This document shows positions 8,300 to 17,077 of a stretch of 64,000 nucleotides of DNA, piece by piece. The DNA comes from CAWIUB01 sp963839175 (lineage in GTDB: Bacteria > Actinomycetota > Actinomycetes > Mycobacteriales > Jatrophihabitantaceae). The notes beneath the pieces are model-generated. The model was not told the origin of the DNA and made no database searches. It saw only the letters and a list, made by a program, of their open reading frames with translations. Numbering within the stretch: position 1 is the stretch's first letter; the number at the start of each line of letters is the position of its first letter. Made by a program: the position numbers and the translations under genes. The stretch covers positions 1 through 64,000 of the forward strand of contig CAWIUB010000046.1 in the NCBI GenBank assembly GCA_963839175.1, given 5' to 3'.

Positions 8300-9484
8300 A
8301 TGAGCTCGGAGTGGGGCCGCATCGACGCCGACGGCACGGTCTACGTGCGCACCGACGGCGGCGAACGCGCGGTCGGTTCGTGGCAGGCAGGCGATGCCGC
8401 CGCGGGCCTTGCCTACTACGAACGGCGCTACGCGGACCTGGCCACCGAGGTCACCCTGCTCGAGCAACGGCTGCAGTCCGGGGCGGCCGATCCGTCCGCG
8501 ACTCGCACGCAGGCAACTGACCTGCAGGCCCAGCTTCCCACCGCCTCGGTGGTCGGCGATCTGGTGGCCCTGAGTACACGCCTCGCAGTGCTCATGGCCG
8601 CGGCGGAGGACAAGATGGCCGCACGCGCCGCGGCCCGCGAGCAGGCGCGAGCCGATGCGATCGCTGCCAAAGAGGCCCTCCTCCATGAGGCAGAGAAGAT
8701 CGCCGAGGTGGCCAGCTCGTGGAAGGCATCCGGCGACCGGCTGCGCGCCATCGTCGAGGAGTGGAAGCAGATCAAGGGCATCGATCGCAAGACCGACGAC
8801 GCGTTGTGGAGGCGGTTCGCCGCGGCGCGGGACGCATTCGGCAAGCGGCGGGGCCAGCATTTCGCCCAGCTGGACGCCGAACACGCCACCGGCCGGGCCG
8901 CCAAGGAGAAGCTCGTCGAGCAGGCCGAACAGCTCGCGCAATCCTCGGACTGGAAACAGACCGCGGCCGCCATGCGCGAATTGGTGGGCGAGTGGAAGGC
9001 CGCCCCCCGCGGCAGCCGCGACGTCGAGAACGCGCTGTGGGCGCGGTTTCGCGCCGCCCAGGACACCTTCTTCGCTCGGCGCAGCGAGGTGTTCAGCGAG
9101 CGCGACGCCGAGCACACCGAGAACCTGCGCAAGAAGAACGAGCTGATCGGCCAGGCCGAGAAACTCGATCTGGCCGACCCCGCGGCAGCGCAGGCCGCAC
9201 TTCGCCAGCTGCAAGCCGGTTACGACAAGATCGGACATATTCCGCGCGACGCCGTGCGACGCACCGACGAGCGGATGCGGGCCGCAGAGCAGCGGGTGCG
9301 CGACGCGGTCGACGCGCAGTGGCGGCGGGCAAGCGCCGCGTCGAACCCGTTCCTGGCCCAACTTCGTGAGCGGCTGACCGAAGCCGAGGGCAAGCTGCAA
9401 CGAGCCCGGGCCAGCGGCGACCCGGCCCGCATTACCAAAGCCGAGGCCGAGGTGGCCGAACGTCGCGCGCTGATCCCCGACTGA
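8300..9484 (+). CDS. DUF349 domain-containing protein
   Basis: A 394-residue, charged, almost wholly helical protein with at least three DUF349-type repeats. Each has a pattern such as W-K...G-x-I-x(R) followed by LW-x-RF-x-A-A-x-(D)-x-F: about 133-190 (SWKASGDRLRAIVEEWKQIKG ... LWRRFAAARDAF), 208-265 (DWKQTAAAMRELVGEWK ... LWARFRAAQDTF) and 283-340. The N-terminus (SSEWGRIDADGTVYVRT) is the conserved actinobacterial head of these proteins. The molecular function is not established. It lies head-to-head with miaA and tail-to-tail with miaB. Confidence 0.88.
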   Translation: MSSEWGRIDADGTVYVRTDGGERAVGSWQAGDAAAGLAYYERRYADLATEVTLLEQRLQSGAADPSATRTQATDLQAQLPTASVVGDLVALSTRLAVLMAAAEDKMAARAAAREQARADAIAAKEALLHEAEKIAEVASSWKASGDRLRAIVEEWKQIKGIDRKTDDALWRRFAAARDAFGKRRGQHFAQLDAEHATGRAAKEKLVEQAEQLAQSSDWKQTAAAMRELVGEWKAAPRGSRDVENALWARFRAAQDTFFARRSEVFSERDAEHTENLRKKNELIGQAEKLDLADPAAAQAALRQLQAGYDKIGHIPRDAVRRTDERMRAAEQRVRDAVDAQWRRASAASNPFLAQLRERLTEAEGKLQRARASGDPARITKAEAEVAERRALIPD

Positions 9485-9490
9485 GGACGG

Positions 9491-10951
9491 TCAGCCCGGA
9501 GCCGGTAGCCCCAGCGGGACGCGCGGCGTCGGCAACCCCAGCGGGACGCGCGGCGTCCGCACCACCAGCGCGGCGGGCGGGGTCCGCTCCCCCCGCCAAC
9601 GGCGGTACGTCGTGATACCGCCGTCGGCGAGCAGGTGATGCGGCGCCGCGTGGGTGATCGTCGCGGTCAACAGATCCCCCGGCGCGATCTGTGCGCCGTG
9701 CGTGCAGACGTGCACCAGCCGTCCATCCCGGGCTCGTCCGGAGACTCGGCCCGTAGCAACGTCCTTGCGTCCCTCGCCGGCGCTGACCAGTACCTCGACC
9801 TCGCGGCCGACGAGTTCCCGGCTCTCGGCCCAGGAAATGGCCTCTTGCTCGGCGATCAGCCGGTCGTACCGCTCCTGCACGACGGCCTTGGGTACCTGGC
9901 CGTCCATTTCCGCCGCCGCAGTTCCGGGGCGTTTGGAGTACTGGAAGGTGAACGCACCGGCGAAGCGTGCCTCGCGCACCACGTGCAGGGTCTGCTCGAA
10001 GTCCTGCTCGGTCTCGCCGGGGAAGCCGACGATGATATCCGTGGTGATCGCCGCGCCCGGAATGGCCGAGCGGACCCGGGCGATGATGTCCAGGTAACGC
10101 GCCTGCCGGTAACTGCGTCGCATGGCTTTGAGGATCACGTCGGATCCGGACTGCATCGGCATGTGCAGCTGCGGGCAGACGTGGGGCGTCTGCGCCATCG
10201 CGTCGATCACGTCGTCGGTGAAGTCGCGCGGGTGCGGGCTGGTGAACCGCACGCGGTCCAGCCCGTCGATCTCGCCGCAGGCGCGCAGCAGCTTCCCGAA
10301 CGCGAACCGGTCGCCGAACGAGCGTCCGTAGGAGTTCACGTTCTGTCCGAGCAGGGTGATCTCCACGACGCCGGATTGGACGAGCGCGCGGATCTCCCTT
10401 AGGACGTCATCGGGCGGCCGATCTGTCTCGATGCCGCGCAGCCTCGGGACGATGCAGAAGGTGCAGGTGTTGTCACAGCCGACCGAGATCGACACCCAGG
10501 CGGAGTAGGGGGATTCCCGTCGGGTGGGCAGGTCGGACGGGAAATTCTGCAGCGCCTCGACGATCTCGACCTGGGCATCGGCGTTGTGCCGCGCCCGTTC
10601 GAGCAGCACCGGCAGACTGGCCAGGTTGTGCGTGCCGAACACGACGTCGACCCAGGGGGCCTTCTCGACGATTCGGCCGCGGTCCTTCTGGGCCAGGCAC
10701 CCGCCGACCGCGATCTGCATGCTGGGGGTGCGCTGTTTGGCCGGGTACAGCCGGCCCAGGTTGCCGTACAGCCGATTGTCGGCGTTCTCACGCACCGCGC
10801 AGGTGTTGAACACGACGAGATCGACCCCGTCGACGTCGTTCGGGTCGGCCCGAACGTAGCCCGCATCCTCCAGCAGTCCAGCGATCCGCTCCGAATCGTG
10901 GACGTTCATCTGACACCCGTAGGTGCGGATGTCGTAGGTGCGAGCGTTCAT
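9491..10951 (-). CDS. miaB: tRNA-2-methylthio-N6-dimethylallyladenosine synthase MiaB
   Basis: A radical-SAM methylthiotransferase acting on i6A37 of tRNA after MiaA. The 486-residue protein starts at ATG 10951; upstream in-frame sequence is not homologous. The N-terminal UPF0004 domain carries Cys13, Cys51 and Cys85 for the auxiliary Fe-S cluster. The radical-SAM motif is CDNTCTFC (Cys159, 163, 166). A TRAM domain follows from about 375. The extreme C-terminus has a duplicated nine-residue unit TPRVPLGLP, encoded by a 27-nt tandem repeat, which is not part of the family fold. Confidence 0.96.
   Translation of the reverse strand: MNARTYDIRTYGCQMNVHDSERIAGLLEDAGYVRADPNDVDGVDLVVFNTCAVRENADNRLYGNLGRLYPAKQRTPSMQIAVGGCLAQKDRGRIVEKAPWVDVVFGTHNLASLPVLLERARHNADAQVEIVEALQNFPSDLPTRRESPYSAWVSISVGCDNTCTFCIVPRLRGIETDRPPDDVLREIRALVQSGVVEITLLGQNVNSYGRSFGDRFAFGKLLRACGEIDGLDRVRFTSPHPRDFTDDVIDAMAQTPHVCPQLHMPMQSGSDVILKAMRRSYRQARYLDIIARVRSAIPGAAITTDIIVGFPGETEQDFEQTLHVVREARFAGAFTFQYSKRPGTAAAEMDGQVPKAVVQERYDRLIAEQEAISWAESRELVGREVEVLVSAGEGRKDVATGRVSGRARDGRLVHVCTHGAQIAPGDLLTATITHAAPHHLLADGGITTYRRWRGERTPPAALVVRTPRVPLGLPTPRVPLGLPAPG
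9509..9557. repeat. 27-nt tandem duplication at the 3' end of miaB
   Basis: Two identical 22-nt blocks (9509-9530 and 9536-9557) sit at a 27-nt period. They encode two copies of TPRVPLGLP in frame at the MiaB C-terminus. The period is a multiple of three, so the copy number could vary without breaking the gene. Confidence 0.85.
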
Positions 10952-11028
10952 GACGCCGTCGAGCGTACGGCCCCGCACCGGATAGGCAAATGTCCCTGCA
11001 CCTCCCGGACGAAAGACTTCCGGATCGG

Positions 11029-12780
11029 TCAATGCGCAATCTCGGTGGCCCGGGACTCTCGCACCACGGTGACCCGGATCTGGCCGGGGTAGGTCAGCTC
11101 GTCCTCGATCTGCTTGGCGATCTCGCGGGCGATGACCTGTGCGGCGAGGTCGTCGACCTCGGACGGCTGGACCATGACCCGCACCTCGCGGCCGGATTGC
11201 ATCGCGAATACCTTCTCCACGCCGGTCTTGGCTGACGCGATCTCCTCGATACGGGCGAGCCGCTTGACGTAGGACTCGAGCGACTCTCGCCGTGCCCCGG
11301 GCCGGGCCGCCGAGCAGGTGTCGGCCGCCTGGGTGAGCACCGCCTCGATCGTGCGCGGCGCGACCTCGTTGTGGTGTGCCTCGACCGCGTGTGCCACGGC
11401 CTCGCTCTCGCCATACTTGCGCAGCAGGTCGGCACCGATGATCGCGTGGCTGCCTTCGACCTCGTGGGTGAGCGCCTTGCCGATGTCGTGCAAGAAGGCG
11501 CACCGCTTGATGAGGGTCGGTTCCAGGCCCAGCTCGGCCGCCATGATGCCGGCGATGTGGGCGGTCTCGATCAGGTGGCCAAGCACGTTCTGGCCGTAGC
11601 TGGTGCGGTATTTCAGCCGGCCCAGGGTCGGCAGCAGGTGCTGGTCGACGTCCCCGACACCGACCTCGGCCAGCGCGTCGCGAGCCGCCCGCAGGCAGAG
11701 CTGCTCGACCTCGACTTTGCTCGCCTCGTACACCTCCTCGATGCGATGGGGGTGGATGCGCCCGTCGAGGATCAGCTTCTCCAGGGTGAGCCGACCCATC
11801 TCGCGCCGGACCGGATCGAAGCAGGAGAGCAACACTGCTTCAGGCGTGTCGTCGATGATGACGTTGACGCCGGTCACGGACTCGAACGCCCGGATGTTGC
11901 GGCCTTCCCGGCCGATGATCCGGCCTTTCATTTCATCACCGGGCAGCTGTAGGACACTGACAACGGTTTCCGTGGTCTGCTCGCTGGCCACCCGTTGCAC
12001 CGCCTCGACCACGATCGCGCGCGCCCGGTCGGTGCCTTCGGCGCGCGCCTCGTTTTCGATGGTGCGCACCAGTGCAGCGGCGTCCCGTCGCGCATGCGCC
12101 TCGACGCTGGCCATCAGCTCGGCCTTGGCCTGCCCAGCGGACAGCCCGGCGATGCGCTCCAGCTCGCGGGCGTGTTCGGTGCTGCGCGCGTCGAGTGCGC
12201 TGGCCCGTGCGGCCACCTCGGCCTCTAGCTTGTCGAGGTCGACTTGTCGTTCGCGCAGCTGCCGCAGGTCGGTGTCGAGCTCGGTCGCCTCCTGCTCCAG
12301 TCGGGAGGACTGTTGCTCGAGCCGCGTCTCGGTCTCGTCGAGCCGGCTTGCGTGCTGGGCGAGCTCGCGTTCGGTGACACGCAGGTTCTCGGTGAGTGCC
12401 GCGACCTCGGCGTCCGCCGTGCGGCGGGCCTCGGCGACGATCGCAGCCGCCTCCGCCTCGGCCTTGCGGCGAACGCCCTCCGCGCCGGCTGCGGCCGTGG
12501 CGGTATCAGAACGTGCCGCCCGGCGCAGTGCCTCTGACTCGGACTCGGCAGCCCGGCGGTTCGCGTCGGATTCGGTCTGCGCGAGCTGGCGGATCGACGC
12601 CGCCTCGGACTCGGCTACTCGCCTGGTCGACTCCGCGTAGTCATCGACCTCGCTGGCGGCGAGCGAAGCTGCCGCGTGCTGCGCCCTCGTCGGCTGACGG
12701 CCGCGTCGGCGGTAGGAGTCGACGAAGAACAACCCGATCAGGAAGAGGGCAGCTACCGCTGCGTACAGGACACCGATCAT
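11029..12780 (-). CDS. rny: Ribonuclease Y, membrane-anchored endoribonuclease
   Basis: It initiates mRNA decay from the membrane. The 583-residue protein starts at ATG 12780 (AGGAGA six nt upstream; an alternative start adds 36 non-homologous residues). Layout: N-terminal transmembrane helix about 2-18 (IGVLYAAVAALFLIGLFFV), a long coiled coil to about 250 rich in Ala/Glu/Arg with near-repeats such as AESESEALRRAA, the KH domain near 285 (GRIIGREGRNIR), and the HD catalytic domain with HDIGK near 430. The coiled coil is longer and more repetitive than in Bacillus. Polynucleotide phosphorylase, another decay enzyme, is encoded at 50.4 kb. Confidence 0.95.
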   Translation of the reverse strand: MIGVLYAAVAALFLIGLFFVDSYRRRGRQPTRAQHAAASLAASEVDDYAESTRRVAESEAASIRQLAQTESDANRRAAESESEALRRAARSDTATAAAGAEGVRRKAEAEAAAIVAEARRTADAEVAALTENLRVTERELAQHASRLDETETRLEQQSSRLEQEATELDTDLRQLRERQVDLDKLEAEVAARASALDARSTEHARELERIAGLSAGQAKAELMASVEAHARRDAAALVRTIENEARAEGTDRARAIVVEAVQRVASEQTTETVVSVLQLPGDEMKGRIIGREGRNIRAFESVTGVNVIIDDTPEAVLLSCFDPVRREMGRLTLEKLILDGRIHPHRIEEVYEASKVEVEQLCLRAARDALAEVGVGDVDQHLLPTLGRLKYRTSYGQNVLGHLIETAHIAGIMAAELGLEPTLIKRCAFLHDIGKALTHEVEGSHAIIGADLLRKYGESEAVAHAVEAHHNEVAPRTIEAVLTQAADTCSAARPGARRESLESYVKRLARIEEIASAKTGVEKVFAMQSGREVRVMVQPSEVDDLAAQVIAREIAKQIEDELTYPGQIRVTVVRESRATEIAH

Positions 12781-13079
12781 CACTGTCTCCTCTGCCCGTC
12801 GTGTCGCGCGGCACCAGGAGTACGCGAGTGAGAGTTCGATCACCTCGCGCCGATCGTTCGCGTCACCTCCGCTGACGGGGGCAACCACCCGGTCGACGGT
12901 ACGGACCGAACGTGAAGAGTGTCCTCTCTGTGAGAATATCGACGATCGCTATATCCTCCTCCCCGAGGCCGAACGGGCGCTATTCGTCGCTATCCGTCGG
13001 ATCCGGCGGCGAGGCCGTGACGTGCTCCTGATCCCCTGAGGCTAGGAACGCGATCAGAGTTGGTCAAGTATGCGTGCCT
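12781..13079. other. Non-coding spacer between rny and recX
   Basis: About 300 bp without a recognisable gene. It should contain the rny promoter (minus strand) and the end of the recA-recX transcript. I see AT-richer sequence around 12930-12955 (GAGAATATCGACGATCGCTATATCC), a reasonable place for a promoter, but no confident -10/-35 pair, riboswitch or RNA. Confidence 0.4.
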
Positions 13080-13640
13080 TTACGTGTCGCTTTCCGCCCG
13101 GCCATCTCCCCGTGCCGGGTAACCGCGCGCGTCCCCTACTGTCTGCCGGATGACTCGCATCGCGAGGTCGGGCGAGTACCCGCGGCGGAGGAGCAGGCCG
13201 TAGACGCGCCGCTGTCGCACCTTCTGATCCAGGGTGCCCAGCGAGCGGAGCTTGCGCTGCGCCAGCCGAACGGCGGCATCGCCCTCGCTGTCGGGATCGA
13301 TCTGAGCGACCGCGGCCTGGACGGTCTGCTCGTCAATGCCGCGCTGGCGAAGTTTGACGGCGACGACGCGCCTCGACAGGCCCCGTTCACGGTGCTGACT
13401 AAACGCGAACGACGTCGCGAGACGGGCGTCGTCGATCAGACCGACCTCGGCGTACCTGCTCAGCACGGGGCCAGCCGCCTCGTCGGGCACGCCGCGGCTG
13501 GACAGCGCCTTGGCTAGCTCCCAGCGGGTCCGAGCCCGCTGGGTGAGCAGCCGTAGGCAAATGGTCCGGGCGACCGATTCGGGGTCGCCCGGTTCGTCTG
13601 GCTCGTCCTCAGGTGGAACGGCCGGTCGCCGCGTGGCCAC
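13080..13640 (-). CDS. recX: Regulatory protein RecX
   Basis: It binds RecA filaments and limits their extension. The 186-residue protein has an acidic Pro-rich N-terminus (about 1-22) followed by three-helix RecX repeats: LLTQRARTRWELAKAL, GLIDDARLATSFAFSQHRERGLSRRVVAVKLRQRGI, and RRVYGLLLRRGYSPDLAMRVI. It lies 11 nt downstream of recA and is almost certainly co-transcribed with it under LexA control. Confidence 0.95.
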   Translation of the reverse strand: MATRRPAVPPEDEPDEPGDPESVARTICLRLLTQRARTRWELAKALSSRGVPDEAAGPVLSRYAEVGLIDDARLATSFAFSQHRERGLSRRVVAVKLRQRGIDEQTVQAAVAQIDPDSEGDAAVRLAQRKLRSLGTLDQKVRQRRVYGLLLRRGYSPDLAMRVIRQTVGDARGYPARGDGRAESDT

Positions 13641-13651
13641 GTCCGCTCCGG

Positions 13652-15991
13652 TCAGAAATCGACCGGGGCGGGCAGCGGCTCGATCGGGGCACCCTCGTCG
13701 ACGTGCGCGCCCACGCCAAGCTTCTCTTTGATCTTCTTCTCGATCTCGTCGGCCAGGTCAGGGTTGTCGCGCAGGAAGCTGCGCACGTTTTCCTTACCCT
13801 GCCCGAGCTGGTCGCCCTCGTAGGTGTACCAGGCGCCGGACTTCTTGATCAGGCCCTGCTCGACACCGACGTCGATGAGCGAGCCCTCGCGGCTGATGCC
13901 CTGCCCGTACACGATGTCGAACTCGGCCTGCTTGAACGGCGGCGCGACCTTGTTCTTGACCACTTTCACCCGGGTCCGGTTGCCCACCGCGTCGGTGCCG
14001 TCTTTGAGCGTCTCGATCCGGCGTACGTCCAGCCGTACCGACGCGTAGAACTTCAGCGCCTTGCCACCTGTCGTTGTCTCAGGGCTGCCAAATAACACAC
14101 CTATCTTTTCGCGCAACTGGTTGATGAAGATTGCGGTAGTGCCGGAGTTGTTCAGGGCTCCGGTGATCTTGCGCAGCGCCTGGCTCATCAGCCGGGCCTG
14201 CAGCCCGACGTGGCTGTCGCCCATCTCGCCTTCGATCTCGGCCCGTGGCACGAGTGCCGCCACCGAGTCGACGACTACGACATCCAGCGCTCCGGAGCGG
14301 ATCAGCATGTCCATAATCTCGAGCGCCTGCTCCCCCGTGTCGGGCTGACTCACCAGCAGCGCATCGGTGTCGACGCCCAGCGCCCGGGCGTAGTCGGGGT
14401 CGAGGGCGTGCTCGGCGTCGATGAACGCCGCGACGCCACCCGCAGCCTGCGCGTTGGCCACCGCGTGCAACGCGACCGTGGTGTTGTGCGACACAATCCC
14501 GTTGGCCAAGAAGCTGTGTGTCCGCGGAAGCATCAGGTCGAAGGTCGGTTGCAGCCCGCCATCGGTTATCTCGACGACCGACTCGTAGGTAAGGCGGGCG
14601 TCCGCGAGAGCTTCGAGGTGCGCGAGCAATGCCACGCCGCTCGTGCTCAGGCGTGTTGATCTCTCACGGGCCCAGCCGATGATTGAGCGCAACCTGGTCC
14701 GCGAGCAGCCCAAGTCCAGATCCTTGCGGAACAGATCGCCCGCTATCCGGTCGAACTCGCGGTTCCCTCCGATGTCGTCGCGCAGATCGCGAATCAGGCC
14801 AGCGACGTGCGGAACGTTCTCGACCTGGGGATCGCGCAGCGAACGACGGAAGGATGCTTCGACCTGAGCTTGCCGCCGCGGCGAGCGAAAGCCGACCTCC
14901 TCCATGAACCGATGCGCATGGGCCGGGTTGATCGTGACCGACCAGTAGTTGCGCTGGTAGTCCTCGCGCCAAGTCGCCCGCACCGACGACGGGATGTGCA
15001 GCCCCAGCAAGAGCAGTTGGACCTGCTCGGCGAGCACGACACTGGCAGTACCTAATCCGACGGTCGAGCTGTTGTCGATCCAGCCGTCACCTTCGAACAA
15101 CGCGGACAGAAAGGCTCGCTGAGCCTTGTGCCCGCCGATCCGCACGCAATGCGGAACAGACTTCTCGGCAGCATTCACATAGTCCAGGCCGTACTTCTCG
15201 GCGACCTGCCGCCGGAACGCGATACCGGAGATGTCGTACTCCTGCCCGTTGTAGCAGCGCACTTCGACACCGAACAACTGCTTGGCGATCCGCACATACT
15301 CGCCCGCCACGTCCGCATCGGTGTTGGTGAATCGCACGCGTTCGCGATAGCTGAGCGACCCCTCGGCCACCAGATAGCCAAGGAAAACCGCCTCGTCTTC
15401 GGATAGGCCATCCCCCGCGACGGCTTCGAGCGCACCGAAGGCCGCGGAAACCACCGTATCGCCGACCCGTACCTCTCCGGCGTTGCGCCAGACGACGAAC
15501 CCACGCTCGCTGATCACGCGTACCGGATGGTTGTGCGTGGCCTCGATCGAGCGACCAGATGCGAGCTTCACCGTAACGACAGGCTTGCGGTTGTTGTGTG
15601 TCAGTGCCGCAATCTGTTCGAGTTCACCTCGCTCGTTCACCGCACGCAGGTCCAAACCACGGACATCGGACACTCGGGAAGTACACGATGGTGCGTGCCC
15701 GGCACGGGTAAACAGTTCGGCGATCGTCTCCAAGCCCTGATCGGTCCAGACATAAGTGCCTGCGGTCAGGCATTTGCCTGAACTCTCCGGTCCGTATATC
15801 TCGACGACCCGGCCACGCGGCAGGCCGCCGATGCCGAGCGCGACGTCGAGGGCGATCGACCCGGTGGGGATCACCTCGATCGGGGTGGCGGCTCGCTCGC
15901 CGAGGCGCATCACCGAGCCCTTGCCGAACTGCTTCTCGATCTGCGTCACCGCGACGTCGAGCGCCTTCTCGCGGTCGAATCCTGCTGGCAT
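13652..15991 (-). CDS. recA: Recombinase RecA, intein-containing precursor
   Basis: It forms filaments on single-stranded DNA for strand exchange and for LexA cleavage. The precursor of 779 residues starts at ATG 15991 (MPAGFDREKALDVAV; AAGGTGG just upstream). The intein interrupts the Walker A loop: GPESSGK, intein, then TTVALHAVANAQ. After removal of 430 residues the mature RecA would be 349 residues, a normal length. Walker B region VVVDSVAALVPRAE and the L2-region FINQLREKIGV are intact. Unspliced precursor cannot bind ATP, so activity depends on splicing. The frame is open throughout, unlike nrdJ. Confidence 0.97.
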   Translation of the reverse strand: MPAGFDREKALDVAVTQIEKQFGKGSVMRLGERAATPIEVIPTGSIALDVALGIGGLPRGRVVEIYGPESSGKCLTAGTYVWTDQGLETIAELFTRAGHAPSCTSRVSDVRGLDLRAVNERGELEQIAALTHNNRKPVVTVKLASGRSIEATHNHPVRVISERGFVVWRNAGEVRVGDTVVSAAFGALEAVAGDGLSEDEAVFLGYLVAEGSLSYRERVRFTNTDADVAGEYVRIAKQLFGVEVRCYNGQEYDISGIAFRRQVAEKYGLDYVNAAEKSVPHCVRIGGHKAQRAFLSALFEGDGWIDNSSTVGLGTASVVLAEQVQLLLLGLHIPSSVRATWREDYQRNYWSVTINPAHAHRFMEEVGFRSPRRQAQVEASFRRSLRDPQVENVPHVAGLIRDLRDDIGGNREFDRIAGDLFRKDLDLGCSRTRLRSIIGWARERSTRLSTSGVALLAHLEALADARLTYESVVEITDGGLQPTFDLMLPRTHSFLANGIVSHNTTVALHAVANAQAAGGVAAFIDAEHALDPDYARALGVDTDALLVSQPDTGEQALEIMDMLIRSGALDVVVVDSVAALVPRAEIEGEMGDSHVGLQARLMSQALRKITGALNNSGTTAIFINQLREKIGVLFGSPETTTGGKALKFYASVRLDVRRIETLKDGTDAVGNRTRVKVVKNKVAPPFKQAEFDIVYGQGISREGSLIDVGVEQGLIKKSGAWYTYEGDQLGQGKENVRSFLRDNPDLADEIEKKIKEKLGVGAHVDEGAPIEPLPAPVDF
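14483..15772 (-). mobile_element. Full-length intein with LAGLIDADG endonuclease in the RecA P-loop
   Basis: It has 430 residues, from Cys1 (CLTAGTYVWTDQG, block A) to the terminal His-Asn (FLANGIVSHN, block G), with extein Thr+1. Block B is GRSIEATHNHPVRV. The endonuclease motifs are LGYLVAEGSLS and LSALFEGDGWID, each with one acidic catalytic residue. All splice-junction residues needed for standard (class 1) splicing are present. The insertion point lies between the Lys and Thr of GPESSGK/TT, which codes for an invariant sequence and is a typical intein target. Confidence 0.95.
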
Positions 15992-16113
15992 CGGGCCACC
16001 TTTCACATGAGTCCGCATAGGTCTTGGACGTTGTCGTGCGCGACGCTAAGGCCGACCACCGACAAATCCGGTGGCGCGAGGTGAAGTTGTGGACGAGCAA
16101 GCCCGTCGTCCAC

Positions 16114-16137
16114 AGATTAGCCCGAACAATTGTTCGA
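16114..16137 (-). promoter_or_regulatory. recA promoter with perfect LexA box
   Basis: CGAACAATTGTTCG (16123-16136) is a perfect palindrome of the LexA type. Directly downstream on the minus strand is TAATCT (16114-16119), a good -10 element, so LexA would block polymerase. The mRNA leader to recA would be roughly 110 nt. Confidence 0.85.
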
Positions 16138-16182
16138 GGTCGAAGAAATCAGGACGCGACACGCCGGGAACCTCGGCGCGAG

Positions 16183-16374
16183 CTAGCGCAGTGGACCGGG
16201 AACCTCGAACTCCTGGCAGACGGCCCGCCAGACATCCTTAGCCTCGACGCCACGGGCGAGCGCCTCGTCGACCGTCGAGCCCAGCGCCGGCAGCCGGTAG
16301 TCAGCTGCCACGCTGCGCGCGTACGCCACACCGAAACGGCGCTCCATCCGGTTCCAGAAATCCGTCAGCCGCAC
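16183..16374 (-). CDS. DUF3046 family small protein
   Basis: A 63-residue protein starting at GTG (LTDFWNRMERRFGVAYARSVAADYRL ... DVWRAVCQEFEVP). The sequence matches the DUF3046 family, small actinobacterial proteins typically encoded just upstream of recA, as here. The function is unknown. The LexA box and recA promoter lie between it and recA, so the two are probably not strictly co-transcribed. Confidence 0.85.
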   Translation of the reverse strand: MRLTDFWNRMERRFGVAYARSVAADYRLPALGSTVDEALARGVEAKDVWRAVCQEFEVPGPLR

Positions 16375-16400
16375 GCCGTTCAGCGTAGGAGGATCGTGCG

Positions 16401-17012
16401 ATGACCGATCTCTGGTACGCGCTGCCCGTCCTGGCCGGCGAGAAGGTCCGGCTGGAACCGCTCACGGTCGAGCACGCGCCCGGCTACCTGGCCGCAGCGG
16501 GCCCGGCCGAGCAGGCCGACGAGATATTCCGGTGGCTGTCGGTCTACCCGCCGGCGACGCTCAGCGAGGCATGCGACCAGGTGCTCGCCGCCCTCGCGGC
16601 GCGGGCGAGGGGCGAGCGATTCGCCTACGCCCAGCTCGACGCCGCCACGGGCCAGTTCGCGGGCACGACCTCGCTCTACGAGGTGAACCCAGCGCTGCGC
16701 ACGCTTGCGATCGGCCATACCTGGCTGGGGCAGCGCTGGTGGCGCACAGGGCACAACACCGAAGCCAAGCTGCTGCTACTTAGTCACGCGTTCGAGACGC
16801 TCGGGGCGGTTCGCGTCGTGTGGCACACCGACATCTACAACGTCCGCTCGCAAGCCGCGATCGAACGGCTCGAGGCGACAAAGGAAGGCGTCTTGCGCAA
16901 GCATCGCCTGCGTCGCGACGGCTCCTGGCGCGACACGGTGCAGTACGCGATGACCGACGACAACTGGCCAGCCGCCCGCAAACGGCTTATCGCACGCCTC
17001 GACGCCGGTTAG
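16401..17012 (+). CDS. GNAT N-acetyltransferase, RimJ/RimL-like
   Basis: A 203-residue GNAT protein with the RimJ/RimL signature layout: GEKVRLEPLTVEHAPGYL at the start, then IGHTWLGQRWWRTGHNTEAKLLLLSHAFE (acetyl-CoA-binding region about 105-135) and VVWHTDIYNVRSQAAIERLEATKEGVLRKHRL. These proteins acetylate protein N-termini, amino groups of antibiotics or small molecules; the substrate cannot be read from the sequence. AGGAGG lies 8 nt before the start. It is divergent from the DUF3046 gene and 65 nt before lhr. Confidence 0.88.
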   Translation: MTDLWYALPVLAGEKVRLEPLTVEHAPGYLAAAGPAEQADEIFRWLSVYPPATLSEACDQVLAALAARARGERFAYAQLDAATGQFAGTTSLYEVNPALRTLAIGHTWLGQRWWRTGHNTEAKLLLLSHAFETLGAVRVVWHTDIYNVRSQAAIERLEATKEGVLRKHRLRRDGSWRDTVQYAMTDDNWPAARKRLIARLDAG

Positions 17013-17077
17013 CGCAGTGCCCGGGTGCCCGGGTCGCCCGGCGAGTGCTGTCGGACCCTGCGGGCAGACTGGACGAC

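Noticed and set aside
8219..9400. 393-codon minus-strand frame opposite the DUF349 gene
   Set aside because: The plus strand carries repeated DUF349 patterns; the minus frame is a repetitive mirror without known motifs.
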